Source of the DNA: JBGSPL01 sp964511435
GTDB lineage: Bacteria > Patescibacteriota > CPR2 > UBA1875 > CAIMLA01
DNA: 64,000 bases
Direction: 5' to 3'
NCBI GenBank assembly: GCA_964511435.1
Contig: CAZEFH010000002.1
Location: forward strand, 1-64,000
Shown: piece by piece, positions 6,955 to 15,032 of the stretch
Numbering within the stretch: the first letter of the stretch is position 1
Layout of the letters: every line of letters begins with the position of its first letter
Translations under genes and position numbers: made by a program
Notes under the pieces: generated by a model
Told to the model about the DNA's origin: nothing
Database searches by the model: none
What the model saw: the letters and a program-made list of their open reading frames with translations, nothing else

Positions 6955-9816
6955 ATGAGGGTGTTCAAAAAGTTTATATTTGCCAGCATTACCGCTTTAA
7001 TAATATCAAGCACTTTATTTGTTGCGTTTGTCGAAGCAGAAGATGTTGCTACTTGGACTTCGGACAAAACGATATCGTACCAAAACATAACGTATAGCGG
7101 CCCAGAAAGAAAAAGTGGCCTAGTAGAGCATATTCAAACTAAATACGCCGATGACAAATATTACGTATACCAAAATAGCGCAGATTGTCATTTGACGAAC
7201 GTTCATCTAACGGGTGTTCGTTGGATTATTGTGGACCAAGAAAACCCGATAGGAACGGCTACTTATATAGATAATTGCGGTGATCCGACTGATTCTGGGT
7301 ACCAACCGAATCAGGAATTAACTGTACAGCTATTAGACCCCGAAGATGTAGCAGTACCCGCCGTAAAAAGCATAACTGTTGGAGCTATTACTGGAAGGGT
7401 TATCCCAAAAGACTGGTCTGGTACAGACCCTGCCGCAAAAGTTCCAAAGCATGAGTTTGGCTTATATACTAAGTCAGGAGTATTGCTTGGAACCTTCACA
7501 CCAACACAAGCCGCCGATGGTAAGTTTAACTACTCGATTGCGATATCCGAAACAACGAATAAAAAACTACTCGAAGGAGACTATAGTATTGCCTTTAGAG
7601 GCACCGAACAGGGTAACTACATGTCTGGAGACGCAACCGACGAATCTACGTTGACGCTGGGGACATTTACTTTTGTCGCAAAGATGACTTTCAACCTAAA
7701 GGCTGGTGAAAACGGAGAAGGCATAATAAAAGTAACCGGAGACGATCAAGAAGAAATGGATTCTCTTGGTGACGGTTTAACATTAAATGAACTTACCTTT
7801 GATAATGGAATAAATGTTCTTGAAACCTACTCGGTTGAGTCTCCGCTAGACAAGGCTATCTCAAATGCAATCAAGTGGGTGGCTGGATTTACCGAGAAAG
7901 CCATGCAATTCGTAATGAGCAGTATATATACATTATTAAACGAGACCGAGAGATTTGTACTAGGAACAAAAGCACAGGCTAGAAGTGGTGACTCTCCTAT
8001 GATGCAGCCCTGGATAAGCGTAAGAAATATCGGTCTCTCTCTGCTGGTAATGGCGCTAATAATTATAGCTTTTGCCAATGTGGTCCAGGTGGATATAGAG
8101 CAATATGGCTTAAATAGAATGATTCCAAGAATCATCATATCTCTTATAATGGCATACGGAAGCTGGGTCATCGTAACATTCTTTTTTGATCTTTCTACCG
8201 CAATCCAAACCACAGCAGCCGGCCTTGCAACATCAGACGTTTTGGGCTCGCTTGCAGATATTTCGATAAAAACGCCTGGTGCCGAACAGATTGCCGCACA
8301 TATAGGAACACTTATAGCTATCATTGTTATTCTACTAGGAGTGATTGCCTGTGGCATCGTTCTAATGTTCACACTTCTTATAAGAATAGTTATGCTTTCA
8401 TTTCTGTTGGTAGTAGCACCCCTTGCGTTTATTCTAAATATTGTTCCATTCACTGCAAATCTGTATAAGCAGTGGTGGAGTGAATTCTTTAAGTGGATGT
8501 TTATGGGACCTATCGCGATGGCTATTATCGCCCTTGGCTCTATAATAGCCGGAAGTACCACAGCAGGAGGGCTTGCAACACAAAACCACAATTTAATGGA
8601 CCCCTCTGTATCATTTTCCCAAACTGGTAGTCTCAACATATTTATTGGACTGGTCATATTTGCGGCAACTTTGTATATGGCTGCCACACTGCCGATGCAG
8701 TGGGGCGGTAGCTTGATGAAGAGCTGGGCAGGAATAGGGAAGAAGTTCGGACTTGCACCGCTACAGAAGGCTGGGGGATTTGTCGGGGGGGCTGCCTGGG
8801 ATAGAACTGGTGGGAAACTATGGAGAGAAACTGCGGGAGGAATTCTAAAGAACCGCAAGGCCTTGAGACATCAACGTGAAGATCTACTTGGCGCTGAAAG
8901 AAAGGGGAGAGTTGCAGAGGGCGGAGCTTTGGGACGGTTTGTCACTGGTGCTAGCAAACAACAATCACGTGCACTCAATGAAGCTATTATTGCCAATACT
9001 GCCAAGGAGTACGAGTACGGCGCAGCTGACAGAGGCCAACTAAATGCTGCTTTAAGGGATCCGAAGCTCAATAACTATCAAAGAACAGCCATCCATAGAG
9101 AACTTGCTTCCCGCGGTGACTACGAGTTTGCATTTGCAAAAGAAGGCGACCTTGATAGGTTCGGTAATTGGCAAAGTAACGGTAATCTAAGTAAGGAACA
9201 GGTTGAATCAAATGCAAAAAGGGCAGCTGGGAATTGGCTTAATGATCAGGCCGGTAAAGACCAGGCTCTTGTTAATTCAGTAGTAGATAAGCAGGCTGAA
9301 CTTGCGTTCGCTGCCGGTAGAAAAGATGATGGAACTCTTCGTGGTCCCGAAGAATATGGCTCTGGTCTGTATGGTCGAGCTGCGTCATCATGGAAAAAGA
9401 AACCTGGCTACGAAAAAAGGCCGAATGCGTTCCCTGACTTCAGCGGTAAAGAACTTGCAAAGCAATTTAACGGCAATGATATCGATCAAATATATGGTCC
9501 CAAGGGCACTAAAAGGGCTCAAGATGAAATTCTTGCTATTTCTCGTGACGATTATAAAATGGCGACTCTTGAGGATGTTGCCAGAACTGCGGGAACAGAA
9601 GAAGAGAGGACAAATGCACAAACCGTACTGGATAAAATTAACCAATATGCGACAGCTAGCACGGCACCCGATACTAATCCAGGTCAAGGTAATAGACCAT
9701 CAGCGCCACCGGCTCAATCACAGCAAGGGGCCCCAGATCAAACTTCAGCCCCCGCAGGCGTAAATCCAGATGGATTTGAAAAAACTCAAAGCGGTTTCTG
9801 GATACCAAAAAAGTAA
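6955..9816 (+). CDS. VirB6/TrbL-like T4SS membrane channel protein
   Basis: 953 residues. N-terminal signal-like helix (about 8-28), an extracytoplasmic beta-rich region to about residue 300 with paired cysteines (DCHLT, NCGDP), then a polytopic membrane core from about 355 to 600 with six or more helices, as in VirB6/TrbL proteins that form the inner-membrane channel of T4SSs. The last 350 residues are hydrophilic and charged (KSWAGIGKKFGLAPLQKAGG, then an alpha-helical tail rich in Glu, Arg and Ala, ending in a Pro/Gln-rich stretch), predicted inside the cell. Such large two-sided VirB6 variants are known in several T4SS lineages. Promoter suggests a leaderless start. The next gene begins at the base right after its stop. 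Confidence 0.82.
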   Translation: MRVFKKFIFASITALIISSTLFVAFVEAEDVATWTSDKTISYQNITYSGPERKSGLVEHIQTKYADDKYYVYQNSADCHLTNVHLTGVRWIIVDQENPIGTATYIDNCGDPTDSGYQPNQELTVQLLDPEDVAVPAVKSITVGAITGRVIPKDWSGTDPAAKVPKHEFGLYTKSGVLLGTFTPTQAADGKFNYSIAISETTNKKLLEGDYSIAFRGTEQGNYMSGDATDESTLTLGTFTFVAKMTFNLKAGENGEGIIKVTGDDQEEMDSLGDGLTLNELTFDNGINVLETYSVESPLDKAISNAIKWVAGFTEKAMQFVMSSIYTLLNETERFVLGTKAQARSGDSPMMQPWISVRNIGLSLLVMALIIIAFANVVQVDIEQYGLNRMIPRIIISLIMAYGSWVIVTFFFDLSTAIQTTAAGLATSDVLGSLADISIKTPGAEQIAAHIGTLIAIIVILLGVIACGIVLMFTLLIRIVMLSFLLVVAPLAFILNIVPFTANLYKQWWSEFFKWMFMGPIAMAIIALGSIIAGSTTAGGLATQNHNLMDPSVSFSQTGSLNIFIGLVIFAATLYMAATLPMQWGGSLMKSWAGIGKKFGLAPLQKAGGFVGGAAWDRTGGKLWRETAGGILKNRKALRHQREDLLGAERKGRVAEGGALGRFVTGASKQQSRALNEAIIANTAKEYEYGAADRGQLNAALRDPKLNNYQRTAIHRELASRGDYEFAFAKEGDLDRFGNWQSNGNLSKEQVESNAKRAAGNWLNDQAGKDQALVNSVVDKQAELAFAAGRKDDGTLRGPEEYGSGLYGRAASSWKKKPGYEKRPNAFPDFSGKELAKQFNGNDIDQIYGPKGTKRAQDEILAISRDDYKMATLEDVARTAGTEEERTNAQTVLDKINQYATASTAPDTNPGQGNRPSAPPAQSQQGAPDQTSAPAGVNPDGFEKTQSGFWIPKK

Positions 9817-10584
9817 ATGCAATACAAAGTTCCACAAAACATTGATATCGAAGACAGGGTGATCGCCGGGCTGACTCTACGACAGTTCATGTTTATTATG
9901 ATTGCTGGAGGCATCGGACTCCTAGAATACTTCGCCTTGAAGGGACCGCTTAGTTTTCTCTTTCTTCCTGCCGCCATCGTCACAGGTGGTGTCGGGGTGG
10001 CCTTTGCCTTCATCAAGATCAATGATCGTCCTTTCGAAGCCTTTGTCTCTGCAGCCATCAAGTCACTCTTTGCTCCGCATACGAGAATCTGGCAGAAGGA
10101 CGAGGATGCCGACATCCCCAAGCATACAGAGACCCCACACACTCGTGCCAAGGTAGCGGCACCAAAAAAGAAAACTATCGGTGAAATCAAAAGCAATCTA
10201 GAAAGGCTATCACTACTTGTGGACTCTGGTGGCGCAGCCGGTCTGGAAAGTATGCCAGAGAGGCCCACAAACCTCAACATGAGTACAAAAACAGCAGAGC
10301 CGAGTGACCTGCATGACATCCTTGCCAAGACGGAGGAGGCAGCTCCTACGGTAGATGCTATCATGAATCAGGCCAAGGAATATGTAGAGAAGACAAGCGC
10401 AGCCAAGGAAAAGCCCGTGAGCGCTATGGCCACTACAGCCGCGAAGCCCACAGACTTCGAGTACGAGAAGCTCGCCCTCTCTGACGAAAAAAAACTAGAA
10501 GAAACTCTCGCGAAGGTCAATGCCGAGCAAAAAGCCCTCAAAGATAAGCTCGAAACCGCCAAGATCGAGAAGTTTGAACGATAG
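9817..10584 (+). CDS. PrgI-family T4SS protein
   Basis: 255 residues. The N-terminal 95 residues match the PrgI family of Gram-positive-type T4SSs: a short N-terminus (YKVPQNIDIEDRVIAGLTLRQ), two membrane helices at about 27-45 and 48-68, and the following INDRPFEAF segment. The remainder is a long charged cytoplasmic tail with Lys/Glu/Ala-rich, probably coiled-coil sequence. PrgI homologues replace VirB3 next to VirB4 in conjugative systems. It abuts the VirB6-like gene directly. The VirB4 genes follow after the inserted IVP element. Confidence 0.82.
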   Translation: MQYKVPQNIDIEDRVIAGLTLRQFMFIMIAGGIGLLEYFALKGPLSFLFLPAAIVTGGVGVAFAFIKINDRPFEAFVSAAIKSLFAPHTRIWQKDEDADIPKHTETPHTRAKVAAPKKKTIGEIKSNLERLSLLVDSGGAAGLESMPERPTNLNMSTKTAEPSDLHDILAKTEEAAPTVDAIMNQAKEYVEKTSAAKEKPVSAMATTAAKPTDFEYEKLALSDEKKLEETLAKVNAEQKALKDKLETAKIEKFER

Positions 10585-10613
10585 ACATTAGTTTCTAAAG
10601 TTAAAAAGTTTGT

Positions 10614-10632
10614 AAAGTTTGTAAAGTTATAA
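10614..10632 (+). repeat. Left 19-bp inverted repeat of IVP element
   Basis: AAAGTTTGTAAAGTTATAA, perfect inverse of 11066-11084. Just upstream the motif GTTTGTAAAG is repeated in direct orientation. Confidence 0.85.
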
Positions 10633-10636
10633 CGAC

Positions 10637-10981
10637 GTGAAAATTGAAAGATTTGAAGACATTCTTGCTTGGCAGAAAGCTAAGGAATTAAACATTATCA
10701 TTTATTCGGCAATGAGGGATTGCGGAGATTATTCCTTCCGCGACCAACTCCAGCGGGCATCTGTTTCGATAATGAATAACATCGCAGAAGGTTATGAGCG
10801 CAGGAGTAACGCCGAATTTAAACATTTTTTATTTATTGCAAAGGGGTCGTGTGGTGAATGTAGGTCCATGCTAGACCTTGCGAAGGAGCTTGCCATGTTC
10901 GAAGAAACGGATTTTAGCAAAGCATATGACTTGTCAGTAGAAATTTCAAGAATATTATCTGGCCTCATAAAAACTTTGTAA
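10637..10981 (+). CDS. Four-helix bundle protein (IVP / S23 family)
   Basis: 114 residues, GTG start, which lies 5 nt inside the left repeat; no strong ribosome site is visible. Matches the four-helix-bundle family first found in intervening sequences of 23S rRNA genes: ILAWQKAKELNIIIY, YSFRDQLQRASVSIMNNIAEGYERRS, EFKHFLFIAKGSCGECRSML, then a terminal helix ending SGLIKTL. The same fold is used by Avd of diversity-generating retroelements, but no reverse transcriptase or template repeat is seen here. It has no known part in T4SS function; its location between prgI and virB4 with flanking inverted repeats suggests insertion. Confidence 0.9.
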   Translation: MKIERFEDILAWQKAKELNIIIYSAMRDCGDYSFRDQLQRASVSIMNNIAEGYERRSNAEFKHFLFIAKGSCGECRSMLDLAKELAMFEETDFSKAYDLSVEISRILSGLIKTL

Positions 10982-11019
10982 ACCTTTAACTTTATACTTT
11001 ATGAACTAATCGGTGTTTA

Positions 11020-11028
11020 TGCTAAAAT
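11020..11028 (+). promoter_or_regulatory. Extended -10 promoter before VirB4 genes
   Basis: TG-C-TAAAAT within TTTATGCTAAAATAATA, the same box seen before rpmH (49120) and the ABC exporter (35690). It lies inside the IVP element and would restart transcription for the VirB4 genes. Confidence 0.65.
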
Positions 11029-11065
11029 AATACTAGTTGTATCGTTCGGGAAAACTTGAAGAACT

Positions 11066-11084
11066 TTATAACTTTACAAACTTT
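11066..11084 (-). repeat. Right 19-bp inverted repeat of IVP element
   Basis: TTATAACTTTACAAACTTT, perfect reverse complement of 10614-10632. It ends 23 nt before the start of the next gene. Confidence 0.85.
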
Positions 11085-11107
11085 TCACTAAAATTCCTGG
11101 AGGGAAT

Positions 11108-11827
11108 TTGTCTGATACAAAATATGACAAAAAGGTAAAGGCCCCTTCTACCCAGCAGTTTATTCCTATTAAGGAAATCAAAGAAGGGGTGGTAGTAATG
11201 CGAAATGGGTCACTGAGAGCCGTGCTCTTGGTGTCTTCTCTAAACTTTGCCTTGAAGAGCGAAGACGAGAAGAATGCTGTCATCGCTTCATATCAGAGTT
11301 TTCTCAACTCTCTCGGCTACCCAGTACAGGTCTATGTCAAATCCCGTCAGCTACATCTAGACAATTACATCCACTCTTTGGAGAAACAGCTGGCGGCACA
11401 AACAAATGAGCTCCTCAAGCTCCAGACCAGCCAATACCTCGAGTTTATCGCTGAGCTGCTACAATACTCCAATATTATGGAAAAACGCTTCTTTGTTATC
11501 GTACCCTTCTATCCTACCGGTTCAGAAAAGGTAGGCCTAATTAAAAATCTTTTTTCAGGCAAGGAAGGTGTCGCAACCGCAGACTTTGAAACCCAGAAGA
11601 CTGAGCTAATGCAGCGAGTTGATCATGTTATCAATGGCCTCACTGGGATTGGCGTGCGCTGTGCCGCACTAAATACCGAGGAGCTGATTGAGCTCTACTA
11701 CTCTGTCTACAATCCTGATATATCGGGCTCTGAGAAGATTACTGATGCAGACATCATTCAGTCAGAAGTAGTATCTGGTGGAGCGGCCGACAATTCTGCT
11801 ACAGAGGAGGGAGCGCCAAATGCTTGA
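11108..11827 (+). CDS. VirB4/TraC N-terminal domain protein
   Basis: 239 residues, TTG start with GGAGGGAATTTG, the same start context as the PilB-like gene. Sequence such as FIPIKEIKEGVVVMRNGSLRAVLLVSSLNFALKSEDEK and the later IVPFYPTGS resembles the N-terminal domain of VirB4/TraC proteins, here encoded apart from the ATPase. No membrane helix, no nucleotide-binding motif. Its end overlaps the start of the ATPase gene by 8 nt, so the two are translationally coupled and probably act as one complex. Whether this is a family-wide split or a lineage feature cannot be told from one sequence. Confidence 0.72.
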   Translation: MSDTKYDKKVKAPSTQQFIPIKEIKEGVVVMRNGSLRAVLLVSSLNFALKSEDEKNAVIASYQSFLNSLGYPVQVYVKSRQLHLDNYIHSLEKQLAAQTNELLKLQTSQYLEFIAELLQYSNIMEKRFFVIVPFYPTGSEKVGLIKNLFSGKEGVATADFETQKTELMQRVDHVINGLTGIGVRCAALNTEELIELYYSVYNPDISGSEKITDADIIQSEVVSGGAADNSATEEGAPNA

Positions 11828-13631
11828 CGACCTATTTAATCCTCAAGCAGCCGAGGAGAAGCGTGCTAGGGAAGCAAACGAGCAGCGTCTCCAGGAGGCT
11901 GAACGTATCTACAATGAAGGTATGGCCACTCTTAGGGACATCATCGCTCCATCGAGCATGAATGTTGAACTCGACTATATTGAGATTGGTGGTTATTTCA
12001 CCAGGGCATTCTTCGTCTACACTTACCCTCGCTACCTCTACACCGAATGGCTATCGCCTGTCGTAAATGGCTCTTTCGAAGGCGACCTCTCGATGTTCAT
12101 CTACCCAGTAGACAATAAAGAGATTATGCAGAAGCTCCAGACCAAGGTAGGACAAATTCAGTCTACCGTGGCAGAACAGCAAGAGAAAGGTGCCGTGCGT
12201 GATCCAATGCTTCAGACGGCCTACCAAGACGTCGAGGAGCTTCGTGATACCTTACAACGTGGCGAGTCACGCTTCTTTAAGATGTCGCTCTATATCAATC
12301 TATATGCCAAGACCAAGGAAGAGCTAGACCAGCTAACAGACATCCTAGAGACCAATCTCGGCGGCATGCTCGTCTATACCAAGAGGGCTACCTTACAGCA
12401 AGAAGACTGCTTCAACTCCGGGCTTCCTCTTGGAAACGATGTCATGGACATCTCGCGCAACTTTGACACGAATGCGCTCTCGACTAGCTTCCCCTTTGTT
12501 TCGTCTGAGCTCTCAAACAACGAGGGTATCCTATATGGAATCAATAGGCACAATAACAGCCTTGTCCTCTTCGACCGTTTCACCCTCGAAAATGCCAATA
12601 TGGTCGTGCTGGCGATGTCTGGTGCGGGTAAGAGTTACGCTATCAAGCTAGAAGCGGTGCGCTCAATGATGTTCGGTACCGAAGTCATCATTATCGATCC
12701 AGAAAATGAGTATGAACGCCTCTGTGAATCCGTCGCTGGTAGTTACCTCAACGTTTCACTAAACTCTGACTACCGCATCAATCCATTTGACCTACCCACC
12801 TCGGCTAGTGGCTCGAAGGAAGGGGAGGATATCCTTCGCAGTAATGTAATCATGATTCATGGCCTAGTCCGCATCATGCTCGGTGGTAAACTCACTGCCA
12901 TCGAGGACAATATCCTGGACCGCGCCCTGATCGAGGCATATGCTTCTCGTGGTATCACTAGCGACCCATCGACCCATGGTCTCACACCACCAACCATGGG
13001 CGATCTGGAAAAAATCCTCGGTAGCATCCAGGGTGGAGAAACCATGGGAGTCCGACTTCAGAAATACACCACCGGTACTTTCTCAGGCCTCTTCAACCAG
13101 CAGTCAAACATCAAAATGGATAATCAATTCATCGTCTTCTCGATTCGTGATCTCGAAGACGAGCTACGGCCTATCGCCATGCATATCATCCTAAACTTTA
13201 TTTGGAACCGCGTGAAGAGCGAGCGCCGTCGCAGAATGCTAATCGTAGACGAGGCCTGGCTAATGATGAAGTACGAGGATAGTGCCCAGTTTATCTACTC
13301 TATTGCCAAGAGAGCTCGTAAATATTATCTCGGCCTCACCACGATCAGTCAGGACGTAGATGAATTCATCAGCTCGAGCTATGGACGCGCTATCGTTAAT
13401 AACTCATCCCTAACTCTGTTATTGAAGCAGCACCCAGCAACCGCTGACGTTATCTCAAGGGTATTCAACTTAACCCAGGCCGAGAAGTACTTTCTTCTCA
13501 ATGCCGAGAAGGGCGAAGGGCTCTTCTTCGCTGGGCTCAACCATGTCGCCCTCAAGGTCACTCCGAGCTACCAGGAAGATCTACTAATTACAACTAATCC
13601 AGAGCAGCTTAACGAAATAGGAGCAGAGTAA
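11820..13631 (+). CDS. virB4: VirB4/TraC-type T4SS ATPase
   Basis: 603 residues. Essential motor ATPase of T4SSs, bound to the cytoplasmic face. Walker A SGAGKSY at about residues 267-273, Walker B RRMLIVDEAW near 475-484, with the downstream KYYLGLTTISQDVDEF segment typical of the HerA/VirB4 fold. The ATG at 11820 is chosen because GGAGGG precedes it and it overlaps the previous stop; 14 extra in-frame codons upstream lack this support. VirD4 coupling ATPase and VirB11 are not found in the window. Confidence 0.93.
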   Translation: MLDDLFNPQAAEEKRAREANEQRLQEAERIYNEGMATLRDIIAPSSMNVELDYIEIGGYFTRAFFVYTYPRYLYTEWLSPVVNGSFEGDLSMFIYPVDNKEIMQKLQTKVGQIQSTVAEQQEKGAVRDPMLQTAYQDVEELRDTLQRGESRFFKMSLYINLYAKTKEELDQLTDILETNLGGMLVYTKRATLQQEDCFNSGLPLGNDVMDISRNFDTNALSTSFPFVSSELSNNEGILYGINRHNNSLVLFDRFTLENANMVVLAMSGAGKSYAIKLEAVRSMMFGTEVIIIDPENEYERLCESVAGSYLNVSLNSDYRINPFDLPTSASGSKEGEDILRSNVIMIHGLVRIMLGGKLTAIEDNILDRALIEAYASRGITSDPSTHGLTPPTMGDLEKILGSIQGGETMGVRLQKYTTGTFSGLFNQQSNIKMDNQFIVFSIRDLEDELRPIAMHIILNFIWNRVKSERRRRMLIVDEAWLMMKYEDSAQFIYSIAKRARKYYLGLTTISQDVDEFISSSYGRAIVNNSSLTLLLKQHPATADVISRVFNLTQAEKYFLLNAEKGEGLFFAGLNHVALKVTPSYQEDLLITTNPEQLNEIGAE

Positions 13632-13634
13632 CTT

Positions 13635-14363
13635 GTGGGTGGAGGGAAAGCACAAGCTGGTTGTTCGATAGCTGGCTGCTTCGCAGCCTCGGTTGTAATT
13701 ATATTTTGTTTTGCCCTAACTGTCGGATTTATGGGAGGCGGAAGTGATAGCGCAGCCGCAGACGATGACGCTGGTTCGGGAAAACTAACGTCATCAATTG
13801 AGGGAACAGTCACTGAAATGAAGAACAAGGGGAAAACTATTAAGATCCCCGCCACCAAAGGGAAGACAGCTGGTGAAGAATATCTTCCCGGGATGACCTT
13901 CTCAAAGCAGTGCAACTCAGAAGAAGAAAAGTGGTACATTACTATGAGGTGGCCGTATGTGAAATGGCGCTTTAATGGTACATCCGCCCTTGTTGATTCA
14001 GCAACGACAAATACGAAGTCGGCCTATGCTAAGGTAAGGGTTGTGGTTTACAATCCCAAAACAAAAAAATCTATCATTACGGCCATCTGTGAGTCTGGTC
14101 CTGCACCCTGGACAGGGAGTTCCTGGTTTGAACGCCTGCCGTCCTCAACCCGGAAGAGTCTTTCTAAAATTTTTGCCGCCGCAACAAATAATCCCCCTAG
14201 CTTTTGGAAAGGCGCTCGTCAATTTGACCCACCAGAAGCCGATGGCCGTGTTTCTGGTCTAGCTCCAAAAGCTTTAAAAACAATTGGCGCATCAGCAAAT
14301 ACTGTCCTGGAATATGGATTTGCAGAAGATCAGAACAGGCCACTTGGCCTGATAAAGGAGTAG
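13635..14363 (+). CDS. Anchored T4SS-locus protein, unknown
   Basis: 242 residues, GTG start 3 nt after the VirB4 stop. Not recognised. Gly/Cys-rich N-terminus followed by one membrane helix (about 11-34), an Asp/Ala-rich linker, then an extracytoplasmic domain with conserved-looking motifs YLPGMTFSKQC, YITMRWPYVKW and two further cysteines. Tight spacing to VirB4 implies it belongs to the secretion machine. Position suggests a VirB8-like or other scaffold role, but no sequence similarity can be claimed by eye. Confidence 0.72.
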   Translation: MGGGKAQAGCSIAGCFAASVVIIFCFALTVGFMGGGSDSAAADDDAGSGKLTSSIEGTVTEMKNKGKTIKIPATKGKTAGEEYLPGMTFSKQCNSEEEKWYITMRWPYVKWRFNGTSALVDSATTNTKSAYAKVRVVVYNPKTKKSIITAICESGPAPWTGSSWFERLPSSTRKSLSKIFAAATNNPPSFWKGARQFDPPEADGRVSGLAPKALKTIGASANTVLEYGFAEDQNRPLGLIKE

Positions 14364-14369
14364 TCAGAC

Positions 14370-15026
14370 ATGAATAAACAATTACTCAAAATAGCAGTTA
14401 TCTCTTTGTTAGTCATAGTGGCTGTCTATGGAAGCTGGCACTACCTGAGTCGAGGACAGCTGAAAATATTGTCTACTGTTCCCGTTACTGAAGTATTAAT
14501 TAACGGCCGTGCTATAACTCTAGATAAAAATAGCCAAGCTAGCTTACCGGCATGGAACTACAATATATCTATCAAGAAAAACTATTATCAAACCTACTCT
14601 GCTTCTGAATTTATCGGTTTTTGGCAGACCAAGACCCTAGTGGTTGAACTAGTGCCCGACGCCGAAGGAGAAGCCCTCTTATCAAAGTCCAGAAAGGTAG
14701 TAGCTGCATTTGCTGAATATACAAATACGGATGACTTAGCCGAGCTAACAACAGAGGTTAAAAACTATCTTACCGCCGAGGCCTTAGATAATCTTGAGTA
14801 TGAAATAGCTGAATCAGTGTCAAGCCGAGACACTACTACCCCTATCACTTATCCGAAATTTTATCTGCCAATCAGTAGCAGTTATATAGAGGGTGGCTCT
14901 AGGACCGTAAGTGTAGTGTTGTCTCTACACAAAACTGCCGACACAGACTCCCTGTCTCAAGTTAAATATTCCTATATAAGGCTTGGCAGTTCCTGGAAGA
15001 TTAACAATATATCTTACGAGTATTAA
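14370..15026 (+). CDS. Anchored T4SS-locus protein with PEGA-like segment
   Basis: 218 residues, 6 nt after the previous gene. N-terminal membrane helix (about 7-27), then a segment GQLKILSTVPVTEVLING followed by ASLPAWNYNISIKKNYYQTY, which resembles a PEGA domain, a small surface beta domain of envelope proteins. The C-terminal half (about 95-218) looks like an NTF2/VirB8-type alpha-beta domain (helix-rich FAEYTNTDDLAELTTEV, then strands ending SSWKINNISYEY), but this is only a visual guess. Faces outside the membrane. Part of the T4SS operon by spacing. Confidence 0.65.
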   Translation: MNKQLLKIAVISLLVIVAVYGSWHYLSRGQLKILSTVPVTEVLINGRAITLDKNSQASLPAWNYNISIKKNYYQTYSASEFIGFWQTKTLVVELVPDAEGEALLSKSRKVVAAFAEYTNTDDLAELTTEVKNYLTAEALDNLEYEIAESVSSRDTTTPITYPKFYLPISSSYIEGGSRTVSVVLSLHKTADTDSLSQVKYSYIRLGSSWKINNISYEY

Positions 15027-15032
15027 TCCCTT

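Larger units (their letters stand above)
10614..11084. mobile_element. IVP/S23 gene between perfect 19-bp inverted repeats
   Basis: A 471-bp segment bounded by AAAGTTTGTAAAGTTATAA (10614-10632) and its exact reverse complement (11066-11084), containing one four-helix-bundle gene and a promoter. It lies between PrgI and VirB4 genes, which are normally adjacent. The layout resembles intervening sequences in 23S rRNA genes, where an IVP gene sits between inverted repeats, but here it is in a protein operon. That it is or was mobile is inference. Confidence 0.55.

Noticed and set aside
7827..8858. 343-codon open frame on the minus strand within the VirB6-like gene
   Set aside because: It mirrors the hydrophobic coding sequence of the plus strand, has no ribosome site or promoter and no family features.
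10637..10981. IVP gene as accessory protein (Avd) of a diversity-generating retroelement
   Set aside because: No reverse transcriptase, template repeat or variable repeat is present nearby.
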